DNA from: Pseudomonadota bacterium
GTDB lineage: Bacteria > Pseudomonadota > Gammaproteobacteria > Steroidobacterales > Steroidobacteraceae
Reading direction: 5' to 3'
Assembly (NCBI GenBank): GCA_021851405.1
Contig: JAJZDW010000012.1
Location: 1 to 64,000 of the forward strand
DNA length: 64,000 bases
Notes under the pieces: generated by a model
Databases searched by the model: none
What the model saw: only the letters and a program-made list of their open reading frames with translations
Told to the model about the DNA's origin: nothing
Translations under genes and position numbers: made by a program
In this document: piece after piece, positions 26,254 to 35,901 of the stretch
How positions within the stretch are numbered: the stretch's first letter is position 1
Layout of the letters: every line of letters begins with the position of its first letter

Positions 26254-27486
26254 ATGAAACGCGCCAACTTCTGCGTCATCTTCGCCGTTTGCCTGCCCCT
26301 GGTGGCGATGGGCGGGGCCACCGCCTTCGCGAACACGGGGGCCGTGCCCTCCAGCGCCCCTGCGCTCGCCGCAGCCCCGAGTGCCCTGCCGCCGCCCATC
26401 CAGACTGAGCACTTCGTGCTCAAGCCGGGGCAGGACGTGGTCGGCCGGGTCCAGATCGTGCGGCTCAAGCCCCACCAGGTGCTCTCTGACGTCGCGCGCG
26501 AGTTCGATGTGGGGTACGACGCGATCCGTCACGCCAATCCGAAAGTCGACCCGTGGCTGGCGCCGGTCGGCACGCCGGTGATCGTGCCGACACAGTTCAT
26601 CCTCCCCGATGCCCCGCACGTGGGCATCGTCGTGGACGTGGCGGCGATGCGCCTGTTCTACTTTCCGCCGCATCGACCGGGACAGCCGCAAGTCGTGATC
26701 ACCCATCCGGTCGGAATCGGCCGGCTCGGCTGGCCGACCCCGACGGGGGTGACCCACGTGGTCGGACACATCGCGCATCCCGCCTGGATCGTGCCGCGCT
26801 CGATTCTCGCCGAGCATGCCCACGAGGGTGTGCCGCTGCCGCATGTCGTGCCGGCCGGACCGAACAACCCGCTCGGCCAGTATGCGATGCCGCTCGCCTG
26901 GGCGGGCTACCTGATCCACGGGACCGACAAGCCCGCCGGCGTCGGCCGTCGCGTCAGCCACGGCTGCATTCACCTATATCCGGAAGACATCAAGCAGCTG
27001 TTCGGCCAAGTGCCGAACGGCACGCAGGTGCGGGTGGTCAATCAGCCGTACCTGTTCGGCTGGAAGCATGGACGGCTGTACATGCAGGCCTACGGCCCGC
27101 TCCAGGACGACAAGCGGCCCTGGAAGACCAATGCCACGCTGCTCGACCGGATGCTGACGCACCGCTTGATCCACCGCTTGGCCAGCGCGCGCGAACGCAT
27201 CGACTGGAAGCGGGTGCGCGCACTCGTGGCGACGCCGAAGGTGGTGCCGCTGCCGGTGTCCGGCCGCGGTCTGGTCGGTTCGGGACTGCAGGCGACGGTG
27301 GTGCAGAACCGCGTGCCGAAGGGCTCGGCCTGGAACGGTAAGAGCGACCTGCCGCTCAGCACCACCGAGTTTCGCAAGATCATGGCCCGCTACGACGCTT
27401 CGCACAAAGACAAGCGCCAGCGGCAGAGTAAGGGCAAGTCCGCCGATCCCCGCGCCGCCGGCGCTCGCACCGCGCACGCTTCGTGA
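26254..27486 (+). CDS. periplasmic L,D-transpeptidase
   Basis: A 410-residue YkuD-family enzyme that makes 3-3 cross-links in peptidoglycan or attaches proteins to it. A signal peptide occupies about 1-27. A LysM-like segment follows (DVAREFDVGYDAIRHANPKVDPWL, about 80-105). The YkuD domain has the catalytic HGTD (His222) and SHGCIH (Ser235 to His240, nucleophile Cys238). The C-terminal tail is basic and Lys/Arg-rich (DASHKDKRQRQSKGKS), which may aid wall binding. Monocistronic: a terminator precedes it and a long hairpin follows. Confidence 0.92.
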   Translation: MKRANFCVIFAVCLPLVAMGGATAFANTGAVPSSAPALAAAPSALPPPIQTEHFVLKPGQDVVGRVQIVRLKPHQVLSDVAREFDVGYDAIRHANPKVDPWLAPVGTPVIVPTQFILPDAPHVGIVVDVAAMRLFYFPPHRPGQPQVVITHPVGIGRLGWPTPTGVTHVVGHIAHPAWIVPRSILAEHAHEGVPLPHVVPAGPNNPLGQYAMPLAWAGYLIHGTDKPAGVGRRVSHGCIHLYPEDIKQLFGQVPNGTQVRVVNQPYLFGWKHGRLYMQAYGPLQDDKRPWKTNATLLDRMLTHRLIHRLASARERIDWKRVRALVATPKVVPLPVSGRGLVGSGLQATVVQNRVPKGSAWNGKSDLPLSTTEFRKIMARYDASHKDKRQRQSKGKSADPRAAGARTAHAS

Positions 27487-27495
27487 CGTTCTGCG

Positions 27496-27531
27496 TCACC
27501 GTCGCGGCGCAGAGGAGCGCCGCGACGGTGA
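27496..27531 (+). terminator. 15-bp perfect hairpin after the L,D-transpeptidase
   Basis: TCACCGTCGCGGCGC with its perfect complement (27517-27531), loop AGAGGA, 10 bases past the stop codon. No U tract follows. Probable transcript end. Confidence 0.6.
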
Positions 27532-27620
27532 GTCCGGTGCGGCCGCGGCGCGCACCGCCGTGCACCTGTGATAGAGTCCGCGCGCCGATCGACCAATAGC
27601 AACGCTGCGGGGATATATCG

Positions 27621-29204
27621 GTGGTAGAAGGCGGTCCGGGCCTTTCCCTCCAAGTCGATGACGCAGAGCCGGTGGTGGCACATCGCCAGCCGGTCACCGC
27701 GTTCGTCGGCCGTACGCTCAAGGGGCCGCTGAATCGCGCGGTGCCGGTCGGCAGTTTCGCGGAATTCCAACAGATCTTCGGCGGCCTGTGGCAGCCCTCG
27801 ACGCTCGCCTATGCCGTCGAGCAGTTCTTCGCCAGCGGCGCCAGCCGTGCGCTCGTGGTCCGGGTGGCCAACGGTGCGTGCGCCCCGACGCTGACGCTGC
27901 CGGCGGGTGCCGAGACGCTGCGGCTGGCCGGTCTGCAACCCGGCTCGCGCGAGTATCTGCGCGCCTCGGTCGATTACGACGGCATCGCCGACGGCGACGC
28001 GCTGTTCAACCTTGTGGTGCAGCGCACGCGTGCGGCCGGGTCCGAGCGCGTCGAGGACCAGGAAATCTTTCGCCGCGTGTCGGTGGCGAGCGAGCATGAG
28101 CGGTGCATCACCGGGGTGCTGCTGCATTCGCAGCTCGTGCGGGCCATCCCGCCGCTGCCCGCGCAGCGCCCGAACCGCTCCGCTCCCGGGATCGGCGGGG
28201 TCGGCATCAGCTATGTCGGCTCGAACAACGACGGGGATGACGGTGGGCCGCTCACCGATTACGACCTGATCGGCTCGGCCGCAGAGCGTATCGGTCTGTT
28301 CGCGCTGCGCGATGAACACTTCGATTTTCTCTGCGTCCCGCCGCTAGGCCGCGAACAGGACGTCGGCTTCGGCACGCTCCTCGTGGCCACCCGTCTGTGC
28401 CGGGAGCGGCATGCGCTGCTCATCGTCGACCCGCCGGCGGCCTGGGACAGCCCGCAGACGGCGATCGAGGCGATGCGCAAGTGGCCCTTCCGCAGCGATC
28501 ACGCGGTGATGTACTACCCGCGTCTGCGCGCCCTCGACCGGCTGCGCGGGCGGATCGAGACGTTCGCCTGCTGTGGGGCCGCCGCGGGGCTGCTGTCGCG
28601 GGCCGAGGACGGCCTCCTCGGCGCATGCGCCGAGGAGGAGCCGATTCTGCGCGCCGGGCTGCAGCCGGCGCACGAGATCTCCGCGGCGCAGCGGCTGCGC
28701 CTGGCGCTCGTCGGCGTCAACACTCTGTCGGCGAGCCGTGCCGGCGCCGCTGCGGTCAGCGCGCGCACCCTTGCGGCCGGCGCCGGCGGTTCACCCGACT
28801 GGTCGTATCTGAACGCGCGGCGCCTCGCGCTGCGCATCGCCTCGAGCGTCGAGCGCGGTACGCGCTGGATGCTCTTCGAGCAGAACGTTCCGGCCACCTG
28901 GGCGCGCGGCTGCACGCTGGTCGATGCGTATCTCGCGCGGCTCGCCGACGAGGGGGCATTCGTCGGCGGATCACGCGATGAGCGCTATTTCGTCTTGTGC
29001 GACGAGCGGATCAATCCGGCCCAGTCGATCGCCGCCGGTTCAGTCAACCTGCTGTTCGGCATCGCCGCGCGCCGTCCCGGGGAATTCGACACCTGGCTGG
29101 TCAGCCACCAGCAGGAGGCGAGTCGCACCCGTCCGGTGTCGGTCAATCGCCTGGCGATGCGCCCGAGCCGCGGCAGCCCGGCGGAGTTTGCGCTCCGTCA
29201 CTGA
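27621..29204 (+). CDS. orphan contractile tail sheath-like protein
   Basis: 527 residues from GTG at 27621 (GGGGA about 9 bases upstream). The N-terminus matches tail sheath proteins: VTAFVGRTLKGPLNRAVPVGSFAEFQQIFGG, then STLAYAVEQFFASGASRALVVRVANG. The C-terminal domain (WSYLNARRLALRIASSVERGTRWMLFEQN and the final SVNLLFGIAARRPGEFDTWLVSH) also follows the sheath pattern. Sheath subunits polymerise round the tube in phage tails, R-type pyocins, T6SS-like and extracellular contraction systems. No tube, baseplate, spike or ClpV-like gene is near; neighbours are an L,D-transpeptidase and a hydrolase. Either a remnant or an exapted sheath. Confidence 0.78.
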   Translation: MVEGGPGLSLQVDDAEPVVAHRQPVTAFVGRTLKGPLNRAVPVGSFAEFQQIFGGLWQPSTLAYAVEQFFASGASRALVVRVANGACAPTLTLPAGAETLRLAGLQPGSREYLRASVDYDGIADGDALFNLVVQRTRAAGSERVEDQEIFRRVSVASEHERCITGVLLHSQLVRAIPPLPAQRPNRSAPGIGGVGISYVGSNNDGDDGGPLTDYDLIGSAAERIGLFALRDEHFDFLCVPPLGREQDVGFGTLLVATRLCRERHALLIVDPPAAWDSPQTAIEAMRKWPFRSDHAVMYYPRLRALDRLRGRIETFACCGAAAGLLSRAEDGLLGACAEEEPILRAGLQPAHEISAAQRLRLALVGVNTLSASRAGAAAVSARTLAAGAGGSPDWSYLNARRLALRIASSVERGTRWMLFEQNVPATWARGCTLVDAYLARLADEGAFVGGSRDERYFVLCDERINPAQSIAAGSVNLLFGIAARRPGEFDTWLVSHQQEASRTRPVSVNRLAMRPSRGSPAEFALRH

Positions 29205-29256
29205 ACACCGCGTGCCGCCTATGGCCACGCGCCGCGTTTGACGGCATCATTACCGG

Positions 29257-29835
29257 ATGAGTGAAGAGGCGCCTTCCCCGCAGGAGCGCTCCGGCGCGCC
29301 CGCCGAGGCCGCACCGCAGCGGCACGTGGTCTTCTCGCACGGCCAGGCCAGTGGCCCGTGGGGCCGCAAGATCACGGCGCTCGCCGAAGTGGTGCGCAGC
29401 GAAGGCTACGAGGCGCACTCGGTCGACTACCGCGGCGTCGATGCGCCGCGCGAGCGGATTGCGCGGCTCGCCGAGTACTGCAAGGAGCTGAGCGGGGACC
29501 TGGTGCTGGTCGGCTCGAGTCTGGGCGGGTACGTCACCGTCGCGAGCGCCTCGGTGCTGCACGCCCGGGGGATCTTCCTGATGGCCCCAGCGCTGTACTT
29601 TGCGCAGCTGCCGCCGCTGCGCCCCGGCATCGTCGATTGTCCGACCGCCGTGGTGCACGGTTGGGGCGACGAGGTCGTGCCGTACGAGCACAGTGTGCGC
29701 TTCGCGCAGAGCTGCCGCGCGGCGCTGCACCTGCTCGACAGCGACCACAATCTGCACAGTCAGATCCGCGTGATCCAGAATCTGTTCGAGTATTTTCTCA
29801 TAGCGCTCGATCTGCCCACGCTCTCCTGCGATTGA
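29257..29835 (+). CDS. alpha/beta hydrolase
   Basis: A 192-residue compact hydrolase. HVVFSHGQASGPWGRKI (oxyanion region), nucleophile elbow GSSLGG (about 86-91), acid in HGWGDEVVPYEHS and final His in DSDHNLH complete the triad. The nearest resemblance is to the YqiA-like or predicted esterase group. It is 60 bases upstream of plsB, and may be cotranscribed. Substrate unknown. Confidence 0.8.
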   Translation: MSEEAPSPQERSGAPAEAAPQRHVVFSHGQASGPWGRKITALAEVVRSEGYEAHSVDYRGVDAPRERIARLAEYCKELSGDLVLVGSSLGGYVTVASASVLHARGIFLMAPALYFAQLPPLRPGIVDCPTAVVHGWGDEVVPYEHSVRFAQSCRAALHLLDSDHNLHSQIRVIQNLFEYFLIALDLPTLSCD

Positions 29836-29895
29836 GTCCGGCAGCATGATCGGGCGGGGGAATTCGCCGCGGCGGACAGCGGGCGGGACGAGGGC

Positions 29896-32322
29896 ATGAA
29901 CTGGTTTTTGCATCGAGTGGCCGCGCTGTGGGTGCGTTGCCGAGTCCTGCCGGAGGACGCCGCGGCACGTCTGCGTGAGCGCTCCAAGCCGGTCTGCTAC
30001 GTGCTCGAGCGGCACAGCGGCATCGATCTGGCCGTGCTGCAGAGCGTGTGCGAGCGGATGCACCTGCCGCGTCCGCGCAAACGCCTGCTGCACCGGCGCA
30101 GCGAGCTGCGCTCGTTCTTCTATTTGACGCACTTGCGCGGGGTCTGGAACGAGCGGCTCGACCGGCGTCCGCCGCCACAGATCGAGCAGCTGCTGCGGGC
30201 GCTCGACGCCGATCCTCAGGCGGACGTCGAGCTGGTGCCGGTCGCGGTCTACTGGGGGCGCGCGCCGCAGCGCGAGCAGTCTTGGTTCCGGCTGCTGCTG
30301 GTGGAGAACTGGGCGCTCACCAGCCGGGTGCGCAAGTTCCTCCAGGTGCTGTTCAACGGCCGCAACGCGCTGCTGGAGTTCGAGGAGCCGATCTCACTGC
30401 GCAGTCTGGTGGGCGAGGAGCGCGGGCTGGCGATGCACGGGCGGCGCGTGACCCGCTCGCTGCGCGCGCTGTACGTGCAGCGACGGGCGGCGCGCATCGG
30501 ACCGGATCTGTCGCACCGGCGCGTGGTGGTCACCCGGGTGCTGCGCACCAGCGCGGTCCGCAGCGCCGCGGCGCAGCTGATGCGCGAGAAGAAGCTCACG
30601 CGCCGCGCGGCGCTGCGTGAGGCGGCCGGCTATGCCAACGAGATTGCGGCCAATTACTCGCATGCGTTCGTCCGCTTCCTCGAGCGGGTGCTGACCTGGC
30701 TGTGGAATCGGCTGTACGACGGCGTGGTGGTCGGCCACCTCGAGACGCTCGAGCGGGCCGCACAGGGCAACGAGATCGTCTACGTGCCCTGCCACCGCAG
30801 TCACATGGATTACATGCTGTTGTCGTACGTCATCTACGTCAACGGTTACGCGCCGCCGCACATCGCCGCAGGCATCAACCTGAACCTGCCGATCGTCGGA
30901 CGGTTCCTGCGCATGGGCGGGGCGTTCTTCATCCGCCGCCGTTTCGGCGGCAACGCGCTCTACACGGTGGTGTTCTTGAAGTATCTCGCCGCCATCATGG
31001 CGCGCGGCCACTCCATCGAGTACTTCATCGAAGGCGGACGCAGTCGCACCGGGCGGCTGCTGCAGCCGAAGACCGGGATGCTCTCGATGACGGTGCGCAG
31101 CTTCCTGCGCGACCCGGTCCGACCCGTGGTGTTCGTGCCGGTGTACTTCGGCTACGAGCGCATCATCGAGGGTGCGACCTACATCGGGGAGCTCTCCGGC
31201 AAACCGAAGGAGAAGGAGAGCGTGCTCGGGCTGGTGCGCTCCCTGGGCCGATTGCGCGAGCGCTTCGGCCGAGTGCACGTGAATCTCGGCGAGCCGATCG
31301 CCCTCGAGGCGCTCCTGGATCGGCACGGACCCTGGCGCGAGCAGTCTTTCGATGAGGCCACGCGCGCCGCCTGGGTGAGCTCCGCGGTCGATGAGCTCGC
31401 CGGGCGCATCATGTGCAACATCAACGCGGCTGCGGCCGTCACGCCGGTGAGCCTGCTCGCGATGGTGCTGCTCGCGATGCCGCGCCAGGCGCTGCCGGAG
31501 GCAGACCTGGCGCGCCAGATCGATCTGTACCGCGCGCTGCTTGCCGGCTGTCCGTACAGCGAGCGGGTGACGGTGACCGAACTCACCGGGGCGCAGACGG
31601 TCGCCTACGGGGAGTCGCTGAAGATGCTCGAGCGTCTCGCCTATCCGTCCGGTGACGTGTTGCGCATGAGCGAGCAGAGCGCGGTGCTCGCGGCGTACTT
31701 TCGCAACAACGTCCTGCATCTGTTCGCGCTGCCCTCGCTGATCGCGTGCGTGTTCCTCAGCAACGCCGCGGTGGCGCATGAGGACATCCTGCGTCTCGTC
31801 GGACGCATCTATCCGTACATTGCCGCGGAACTGTTTTTGCGCTGGAGCGAGCAGGAGCTGCCGGTCGTGGTCGAGACGGTGCTCGGGGAGTTTGCCCGGC
31901 ACGGACTGATCGAGCGCGACGCGCACGGGGCGCTGTGGCGCCGCCCGCCGCCCTCGAGCGCCCAGGCGATGCAGCTGTCGATCCTGGCTCAGGCGACGCT
32001 CCAGACCATCGAGCGCTACTACCTCGCGATCGCGCTGCTGGTCGAGGCCGGCCCCGGGACGATCAGCCAGGCGACGCTCGAGGAGCGCTGTCAGCTCGCC
32101 GCGCAGCGCATCGCGCTGCTGTACGGGCTGAACTCCCCGGAATTCTTCGATCGGCCGCTGTTTGCGAACTTCATCGACCTGCTGCGCCGGCGCGCCGTGG
32201 TGCGCGTCAACCGCTCCGCAATGCTCGAGTTCGACGAGGTGCTGATGCACGTCGCCGCCGACGCGCAGTTCGTGCTGAGCGAGCAGATCCGCCACAGCAT
32301 CCTGCAGGTGACGCACGCCTGA
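29896..32322 (+). CDS. plsB: glycerol-3-phosphate acyltransferase
   Basis: 808 residues, the PlsB size. It transfers an acyl chain from acyl-ACP or acyl-CoA to position 1 of glycerol-3-phosphate at the inner membrane, the first step of phospholipid synthesis. The catalytic HRSHMD is at 300-305 (H-x4-D). Glycerol-phosphate-binding blocks follow: GGAFFIRRRFGGN, EYFIEGGRSRTGRLL and VFVPVYFGYER. Downstream dgkA and cls-like genes in this window serve the same lipid metabolism but are not in the same operon. Confidence 0.95.
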   Translation: MNWFLHRVAALWVRCRVLPEDAAARLRERSKPVCYVLERHSGIDLAVLQSVCERMHLPRPRKRLLHRRSELRSFFYLTHLRGVWNERLDRRPPPQIEQLLRALDADPQADVELVPVAVYWGRAPQREQSWFRLLLVENWALTSRVRKFLQVLFNGRNALLEFEEPISLRSLVGEERGLAMHGRRVTRSLRALYVQRRAARIGPDLSHRRVVVTRVLRTSAVRSAAAQLMREKKLTRRAALREAAGYANEIAANYSHAFVRFLERVLTWLWNRLYDGVVVGHLETLERAAQGNEIVYVPCHRSHMDYMLLSYVIYVNGYAPPHIAAGINLNLPIVGRFLRMGGAFFIRRRFGGNALYTVVFLKYLAAIMARGHSIEYFIEGGRSRTGRLLQPKTGMLSMTVRSFLRDPVRPVVFVPVYFGYERIIEGATYIGELSGKPKEKESVLGLVRSLGRLRERFGRVHVNLGEPIALEALLDRHGPWREQSFDEATRAAWVSSAVDELAGRIMCNINAAAAVTPVSLLAMVLLAMPRQALPEADLARQIDLYRALLAGCPYSERVTVTELTGAQTVAYGESLKMLERLAYPSGDVLRMSEQSAVLAAYFRNNVLHLFALPSLIACVFLSNAAVAHEDILRLVGRIYPYIAAELFLRWSEQELPVVVETVLGEFARHGLIERDAHGALWRRPPPSSAQAMQLSILAQATLQTIERYYLAIALLVEAGPGTISQATLEERCQLAAQRIALLYGLNSPEFFDRPLFANFIDLLRRRAVVRVNRSAMLEFDEVLMHVAADAQFVLSEQIRHSILQVTHA

Positions 32323-32332
32323 GGCGCGCCCC

Positions 32333-33634
32333 TCACTGCGTGCGCGGGGAGACGGTCGGGATCTCCAGCGGCAGTTCTTCCCCGGCGAGCGTGTCGTCGT
32401 CGTGGCCGAGCGAGGGGATCCCGGGCAGGGTGTCGTTCAGGTTGGCGCGCGCATGCACCATGCGCTCATCGAGGTACACCAGCTCGTGCTTGCCGATCAG
32501 CACCACGTCTCCGTCGCGCAGGTAGTGCCGGTGCACGCGCAGCGAACGCACGTACAGCCCGTTCGTGCTGTTGAGATCCTCGATGATGCACGCCTGGTGG
32601 GTCGTGGTGATCTGGCAGTGATGGCGGCTGATGAAGCGGCTGTCGATCTGTACGTCGTTGTCCGGGGTGCGTCCGATGATGATGCGGCCGGGCAGCAGCG
32701 GGATCTCCTGCTGCGTGTCGCTGCCGTCGAGCACCTGCAGCCGCGCGAGCGGTGACACAGCGGCTTCGCGTCGCGGCCGCTGGCGCACCGAGGGGGTCGT
32801 CGCCATGCCCTCCGGGCGTGCGGCAAATTCCACCCACTGCAGTTCGCTCACCGCGCTGGCGATGTCCGCGGCCGTGACTTGATCGCGATCGTCGCTGTAG
32901 GCGGCCATCATGGCCGTATCGCACAGTGTGTTGATCAGGCGGGGTACGCCGCCGCTATAGCGGTGAATCTCGGCGAACGTGTCGGGTGTGAAGATTTGCC
33001 GGTCCGCACCGCCGGCGACGGCGAGGCGGTGGCGGACGTACTCGGTGGTCTCGTCTGAAGAAAGCGCCGAGAGATGAAAGCGCAGCCGCACGCGCTGCTT
33101 CAGCTGCACCAGTTCCGGGGCGTCGAGCTTGACATTGAGTTCCGGCTGGCCGGCGAGAATGATGCGCAGCACCTTCTCCTTGGTGGTCTCGACCCCCGAG
33201 AGCATGCGAATCTCCTCGAGCACGCGCTGGGAGAGGTTCTGCGCCTCATCGACGATCAGCAGTACGCGCCGGCCGGCGGCGTACTGCTCGATGAGGAAGT
33301 TGTTCAGCGTCACCAGCAGCTCGCTCTTCTTCATCTTGAAGGGCGAGAAGCCGAACTGGGCGAGCAGAGACTGCAGGAAGTCCACTGCCGAGACCTGTGT
33401 CTGGTTGATCTGGGCGACCACGACGTCCTGTGGCACGTCGCGCAGGAAGGACTCGATCAGCGTGGTCTTGCCCGCCCCGATCTCCCCGGTGATCACCACG
33501 AAACCGTCGGCGAACCAGATCGTCGACTCCATGTACGCCTTCGCCCGGGCGTGCTGTTTGGAGAGGAACAGGAATTGAGGGTCGGGGCTGAGCCGAAAGG
33601 GCAGTTCCTTCAGATGAAACGGCTCGATATACAT
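32333..33634 (-). CDS. ExeA/GspA-like AAA ATPase with C-terminal FHA domain
   Basis: 433 residues. The N-terminal part is an ExeA-type ATPase: MYIEPFHLKELPFRLSPDP start, Walker A GEIGAGKTT (about 50-58), Walker B LLIVDEAQNL and arginine-finger-type SGGVPRLINTLCD. Residues about 300-420 form an FHA phosphothreonine-binding domain (GRIIIGRTPDNDVQID, SRHHCQI, NSTNGLYVRS). There is no transmembrane helix or peptidoglycan-binding domain, unlike GspA/ExeA proper. It is the last gene of the darP-purE-purK operon, 11 bases after purK. It probably couples ATPase activity to phospho-signalling at the envelope. Confidence 0.85.
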   Translation of the reverse strand: MYIEPFHLKELPFRLSPDPQFLFLSKQHARAKAYMESTIWFADGFVVITGEIGAGKTTLIESFLRDVPQDVVVAQINQTQVSAVDFLQSLLAQFGFSPFKMKKSELLVTLNNFLIEQYAAGRRVLLIVDEAQNLSQRVLEEIRMLSGVETTKEKVLRIILAGQPELNVKLDAPELVQLKQRVRLRFHLSALSSDETTEYVRHRLAVAGGADRQIFTPDTFAEIHRYSGGVPRLINTLCDTAMMAAYSDDRDQVTAADIASAVSELQWVEFAARPEGMATTPSVRQRPRREAAVSPLARLQVLDGSDTQQEIPLLPGRIIIGRTPDNDVQIDSRFISRHHCQITTTHQACIIEDLNSTNGLYVRSLRVHRHYLRDGDVVLIGKHELVYLDERMVHARANLNDTLPGIPSLGHDDDTLAGEELPLEIPTVSPRTQ

Positions 33635-33645
33635 GGCATCGTATG

Positions 33646-34755
33646 CTACGGCAGGCGCACACCCGGGGCCACCTGGGCGAGCAGGCGGCGCGCCAGCCGG
33701 TCGCGCTGCGCGACGGAGGGCTCGACCAGCGTGCAGTGCCCGAGCTTGCGCCCCGGCCGGGGCTGTTTGCCATAATCATGCAAGTGCAGACCGGAGATCC
33801 CGAGCAGTGCCTCGCGTGCGGGCATCTCGCCGATCAGGTTGATCATGGCGCTGTGGCCGGTCGGGCGCGTCGAGCCGAGCGGCATCCCGAGAATCGCCCG
33901 CAGGTGGTTCTCGAACTGGCTGGTGGCGCTGCCCTCGATGGTCCAGTGGCCGGAGTTGTGTACGCGCGGGGCCATCTCGTTGGCGATCAGACGGCCCTGG
34001 CGCACGAAGAACTCGATGTTGAGCACGCCGACGTAGCGGAAGTGCTCCAGGCAGCGGGTGAGGTAATCGATCGCGCTGCGGTGCCAGCGTCGCGTGCCGT
34101 AGGGTGCGCGGGTCACCCGCAGAATGCCCTCAGCGTGAACGTTGCCGTTCAGAGGATAGAAAACGGTTTCACCCCGCGTGCTGCGCGCTCCGATGATCGA
34201 CACTTCGCACTCGAACGGCACCCATTCCTCGTAGATCAACGGCACGCTGCCGAGGCTCAGCCAGGCCCGCTCGAGGTCCTCGTGCGAGCCGATGCGCACC
34301 TGGCCCTTGCCGTCGTAGCCCATGCGGCGTGTCTTGAGGACCCCCGGCAGACCGATCTCGCGCACCGCGCGCTCGAGCTGAGCGCGCGAGCCGACCGCGC
34401 GCCAGCGCGTGGTGGGAATCTCGAGCCGCTCGAACAGACGCTTCTCGGCGACGCGGTCCTGGGCGGTGGCGAGCGCCGGGACCGGCGGACAGATGCGCGC
34501 GCGGCGCGCGCCGGCGGCATGCTTGCGCAGCGCCTCGACGGAGATGTTCTCCCAGTCGAAGGTCAGCACCTGACAATTCTGCGAGAGCCACTTCAGCACC
34601 TTCGGATCGGTGAACGGTGCATGGACCACGGGGGCGACCTTGCCGGCCGGGGCCTCCCGCGAGGGATCGAGGAAGAGAAAGTCGAGCCCGAGCGGATAAC
34701 CGGCGAGCGCCAGCATGCGGCCGAGCTGGCCGCCGCCGATGATGCCGACCGTCAC
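33646..34755 (-). CDS. purK: 5-(carboxyamino)imidazole ribonucleotide synthase
   Basis: 369 residues. ATP-grasp enzyme that carboxylates AIR to N5-CAIR in purine synthesis. The N-terminus [16 protein letters not shown] is diagnostic, with ATP-grasp blocks [28 protein letters not shown] and [17 protein letters not shown] near 260. Its start codon overlaps the purE stop by 4 bases (ATGA), so the two partners are coupled. Confidence 0.96.
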   Translation of the reverse strand: MTVGIIGGGQLGRMLALAGYPLGLDFLFLDPSREAPAGKVAPVVHAPFTDPKVLKWLSQNCQVLTFDWENISVEALRKHAAGARRARICPPVPALATAQDRVAEKRLFERLEIPTTRWRAVGSRAQLERAVREIGLPGVLKTRRMGYDGKGQVRIGSHEDLERAWLSLGSVPLIYEEWVPFECEVSIIGARSTRGETVFYPLNGNVHAEGILRVTRAPYGTRRWHRSAIDYLTRCLEHFRYVGVLNIEFFVRQGRLIANEMAPRVHNSGHWTIEGSATSQFENHLRAILGMPLGSTRPTGHSAMINLIGEMPAREALLGISGLHLHDYGKQPRPGRKLGHCTLVEPSVAQRDRLARRLLAQVAPGVRLP

Positions 34756-35249
34756 GAGCGCACCGCGCGCGGATCGGGATGCGCCAGGACTGCGGCCGTC
34801 TGATCGCTGCGGAATTTCTCGAGCGCCGCGGCAACCTCGGCGTGCTTGTTGGCCAGGATCGAGGCGGCGCAGAGCGCCGCGTTGGCCGCGCCGGCCGGTC
34901 CGATCGCGAAGGTCGCGACCGGCACCCCGCTTGGCATCTGCACGATCGACAGCAGCGAATCGATGCCGCCCAGGGTCTTTGACTGCACCGGCACGCCGAG
35001 CACCGGCAAGGAGGTCTTCGCCGCGGTCATCCCCGGCAGGTGCGCCGCGCCGCCAGCGCCGGCGATGATCACCTCGAGTCCGCGGCCGCGGGCGCTCGCG
35101 GCGTACTCGAACAATAGGTCCGGGGTGCGGTGCGCGGAGACGACCCGGACTTCGTAGGCGATGGCGAGTTTGTCCAACATGTCGGCGGCGGCGCGCAGCG
35201 TCTCCCAGTCCGACGTGGATCCCATGATGATGCCGACCAGCGTGTTCAT
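34752..35249 (-). CDS. purE: N5-carboxyaminoimidazole ribonucleotide mutase
   Basis: 165 residues (ATG at 35249). Converts N5-CAIR to CAIR. The start [14 protein letters not shown], the [15 protein letters not shown] motif with catalytic His, and [33 protein letters not shown] with [19 protein letters not shown] are all typical of class I PurE. It begins 10 bases after darP, in the same operon as purK. Confidence 0.97.
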   Translation of the reverse strand: MNTLVGIIMGSTSDWETLRAAADMLDKLAIAYEVRVVSAHRTPDLLFEYAASARGRGLEVIIAGAGGAAHLPGMTAAKTSLPVLGVPVQSKTLGGIDSLLSIVQMPSGVPVATFAIGPAGAANAALCAASILANKHAEVAAALEKFRSDQTAAVLAHPDPRAVRS

Positions 35250-35259
35250 CCGCGCAATT

Positions 35260-35775
35260 CTACCCAAGGAGGCCGCGCAGCGCGCGAAACAGGGCCCGGC
35301 CGGCCGGGCCCTGTGTGGCCGCTCCGGCGGGCTGCTCGGTGCGCGCAGCGCGCAGCAGGCGTTGCCAGTGGGCGCGGTCCAGATCGGGCCGCGCCGCCGC
35401 GAGCGCCTCGAGCGCCGCTTCGCCTTCCTTGAGCAGCCGCGCGCGCCAGAATTCGGCGCGCTTGAAGCGTTCGGTCTCCTCGGCATCGCGTTCGCTGCGC
35501 GATGCGAGTGCGCGACGGATCGGCTCCGGGTCGATCTGGCGCATCAGCTTGCCGATGTACTGCCGCTGGCGGCCCAGGGCGGCGCGGCTGCGCAGGGCGC
35601 GCGCCGCACGCACCGCATCGAGCAGCGCACTGGGCAGATCGAGCGCCTCGAGGTCTCGCTCGCGCAGCGTGATCAGCGTCTCGCCGAGGTCCTGCGCGGC
35701 GTGCGCGGCGCGCTTGCGCGCGCTTTTGCTCGGCGGCTCCTCGTGCAGGGGTTCATCGGCCTCAGGGGAGCGCAT
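35260..35775 (-). CDS. darP: ribosome-associated assembly factor DarP (YjgA/DUF615)
   Basis: 171 residues. It binds late 50S precursors. Matches the family in [41 protein letters not shown] and the acidic/Arg-rich C-terminus. It diverges from pmbA, as yjgA and pmbA do in E. coli, which supports the call. First gene of the purE-purK-ExeA operon here. Confidence 0.9.
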   Translation of the reverse strand: MRSPEADEPLHEEPPSKSARKRAAHAAQDLGETLITLRERDLEALDLPSALLDAVRAARALRSRAALGRQRQYIGKLMRQIDPEPIRRALASRSERDAEETERFKRAEFWRARLLKEGEAALEALAAARPDLDRAHWQRLLRAARTEQPAGAATQGPAGRALFRALRGLLG

Positions 35776-35901
35776 GGGGGTGATGGGGTGGGCGACGGTC
35801 CATGACTGCTACACTAGCGCATTCCGCCCGGCCGCGTGAGCACGGCGGCCGAGTCCGCCGGCCGTTGCGGCCGGGGATCGTCAGCCCAGCGAGGATTTTC
35901 C

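Noticed and set aside
27496-29204. Prophage or R-type pyocin around the sheath-like gene
   Set aside because: No other structural, lysis or integrase gene and no att-like repeats; both flanks are housekeeping genes.
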